The notes beneath the pieces were generated by a model. That model ran no database searches, had not been told where the DNA came from, and saw only the letters and a list, made by a program, of their open reading frames with translations. DNA of 64,000 nucleotides, taken from NCBI RefSeq assembly GCF_051622035.1, contig NC_135365.1, positions 25,916,001 to 25,980,000 on the forward strand. The letters are read 5' to 3'. Position numbers and translations under genes: made by a program. Each line of letters begins with the position of its first letter. The stretch's first letter is position 1. Shown one piece after another: positions 62,908-64,000 of the stretch. The stretch comes from Arctopsyche grandis. Taxonomy: Eukaryota; Arthropoda; Insecta; Trichoptera; Hydropsychidae.

Positions 62908-63744
62908 AATGTTTCGGCGCTTATCGAACGAAAAATTATGTATAATCGCGTTGTTGTTGGAAGAAGAAGCTCAAGAAGGTAATAAAAAAGCACGGAGGCG
63001 TTTTGATGTGCATCCCATGTTAAAAAATAGAAAAACCGAAGGAGAGTTTTGGACACTGTATAAGGAGTTTGTGGATGATGGACAAATTTTTTTTAAATAT
63101 TGTTGCGTAGGGGTGGGTGGAGGATCCAAGTAAAAGGCCAACAGTCGTGTCACAGCATTTATTGATGATTAAGGAGATACACGCACTGGCAGTGCTCAGT
63201 CCAGAATGACCTGATATCGCCTAAGTATCGCCTTATAAGGTATAGATCTCTCAGGACATCTTCGACGTCTAATTTGTTTACCTATTGTTATGGTCACGTA
63301 CGGATATGTCTTCCCACGACACGGTACAGGTCAATTCTGCGAAAGGACCAATACCAGCCAACTCGGTCGCCATTGTTTAACCCACATGCACTTAGCTTGT
63401 CGCTAATCCTTAAAACCACTTATACCAGTTGCACGGTATGCACTTAGTTAATCCGTTAACAGATATCCGTTACAGATAATCCTTGAACGGTCACCCAGTC
63501 TCTGGGATTCTATTCGCTTAATCCGCGGGGTACGTAACAATATTTTCGTATGAACCGATACCAATTTGAAACAATACTGGATAAAATAAAAACACACATC
63601 ACCAAAAAATCTACAAAATTTAAGGAAGCATTGTCAAAAAGTCATTGTCAGCGCCAAAACCATGTCGAAAGATTTGAACAGTTGTCAACTGTCACTATCG
63701 ATAATTGGTCCAAAACAGCAAAGCGGCAGACTCATGGCATGTAA
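62908..63744 (+). pseudogene. HARBI1-like (PIF/Harbinger) transposase fragment
   Basis: Reads MFRRLSNEKLCIIALLLEEE, RRRFDVHPMLKNRKTEGEFW and LYKEFVDDGQIFFKY up to 63,100. After the solo LTR it resumes with FRMNRYQFETILDKIKTHIT and KKSTKFKEAL. Only the N-terminal third is recognisable; the DDE nuclease core is absent, so the element is non-autonomous. Confidence 0.85.
63101..63539 (-). mobile_element. Solo LTR (439 bp) inside the Harbinger transposase
   Basis: On the + strand it starts TGTTGCGTAGGGGTGGG and ends GGGTACGTAACA, flanked by ATAT (63,097-63,100 and 63,540-63,543). Removing it with one ATAT rejoins the reading frame as F-F-K-Y-F-R-M. Same family as 18,504-18,888. Confidence 0.9.
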
Positions 63745-64000
63745 TTCGCGTGTATATCTCCACGATGGCCAAAAAGACGGATACGATACGTTGACGGATG
63801 TTGCTGTAAGGTATGAACAGGAAATGTCGGGTACTGCTGTAAGCCTGCCGTGGCGTAAACGTGACGGTTGGTATGAATATACCCATACAAAATGTACCAA
63901 AGAATACTTTTCGTACGGCCGGATACCTGCTGAGGTCGGTACGTGCCGACTAGGTATGAACAGACCTTAAATAGGACAATGCATAATTAATAGAGACACG

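Larger units (their letters stand above)
62630..63967 (+). mobile_element. PIF/Harbinger element, interrupted by a solo LTR
   Basis: Ends AGGTTTGTTCATACTTAAAC and ...TAGGTATGAACAGACCT, with TAA duplicated on both sides (62,627-62,629 and 63,968-63,970). A 3-bp TAA/TTA duplication is the Harbinger signature. It contains part of a HARBI1-like transposase and the LTR at 63,101-63,539. Confidence 0.88.

Overview
The window looks like insect nuclear DNA. It is AT-rich and has spliced genes with GT..AG introns. It holds a TASK-type two-pore potassium channel, a KNL1-type kinetochore scaffold and remains of a Ptp99A-like receptor tyrosine phosphatase. Mobile elements are dense: piggyBac, mariner, several hAT types, PIF/Harbinger, solo LTRs, a tRNA-derived SINE and foldback MITEs. 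I cannot name the order or species from the sequence.

The backbone is a large direct segmental duplication. Copy A (1 to about 13,550) matches copy B (about 26,577 to 41,245) almost base for base. Both have the same order on the + strand: an NB-ARC/ankyrin gene, a decayed Ptp99A-like receptor phosphatase, a hAT remnant, an LTR-like block and the 5' part of KNL1. Copy A begins before the window. It breaks off inside the repeats of KNL1 exon 2, so its KNL1 is a truncated, frameshifted pseudogene. Copy B runs on into the complete KNL1 gene (38,440-48,787, five coding exons, 2,737 aa). The ankyrin genes have diverged. Copy A keeps a C-terminal membrane-anchor exon. Copy B has a stop codon in that exon, an extra 46 residues between Walker A and Walker B, and three extra 297-bp ankyrin units.

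Between the copies (13.55-26 kb) lie the last exons of another Ptp99A-like D2 domain with two nonsense codons, a second copy of its 3' flank, and a complete piggyBac element with TTAA ends. The piggyBac is interrupted by a TIR element that is itself interrupted by a solo LTR. MITEs and a family of degenerate repeats follow.

Right of KNL1 are a deleted mariner (42 bp after the KNL1 stop), two MITEs, and the convergent minus-strand TASK-like channel (51,083-56,102, seven coding exons, 352 aa). Its large intron holds a hAT remnant, an LTR-like block, a foldback and a SINE. From 56.2 kb to the end I see no host gene, only nested repeats: an onion of elements at 58,976-61,717 and a PIF/Harbinger element at 62,630-63,967 split by a solo LTR.

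The NB-ARC/ankyrin pair is the best candidate for something new. It is a STAND/NLR-like architecture in an animal, spliced, duplicated and expanding its repeats. KNL1 is a textbook kinetochore scaffold (SILK and RVSF docking sites for PP1, about 30 MELT-like repeats, C-terminal RWD region) with local recent repeat amplification.
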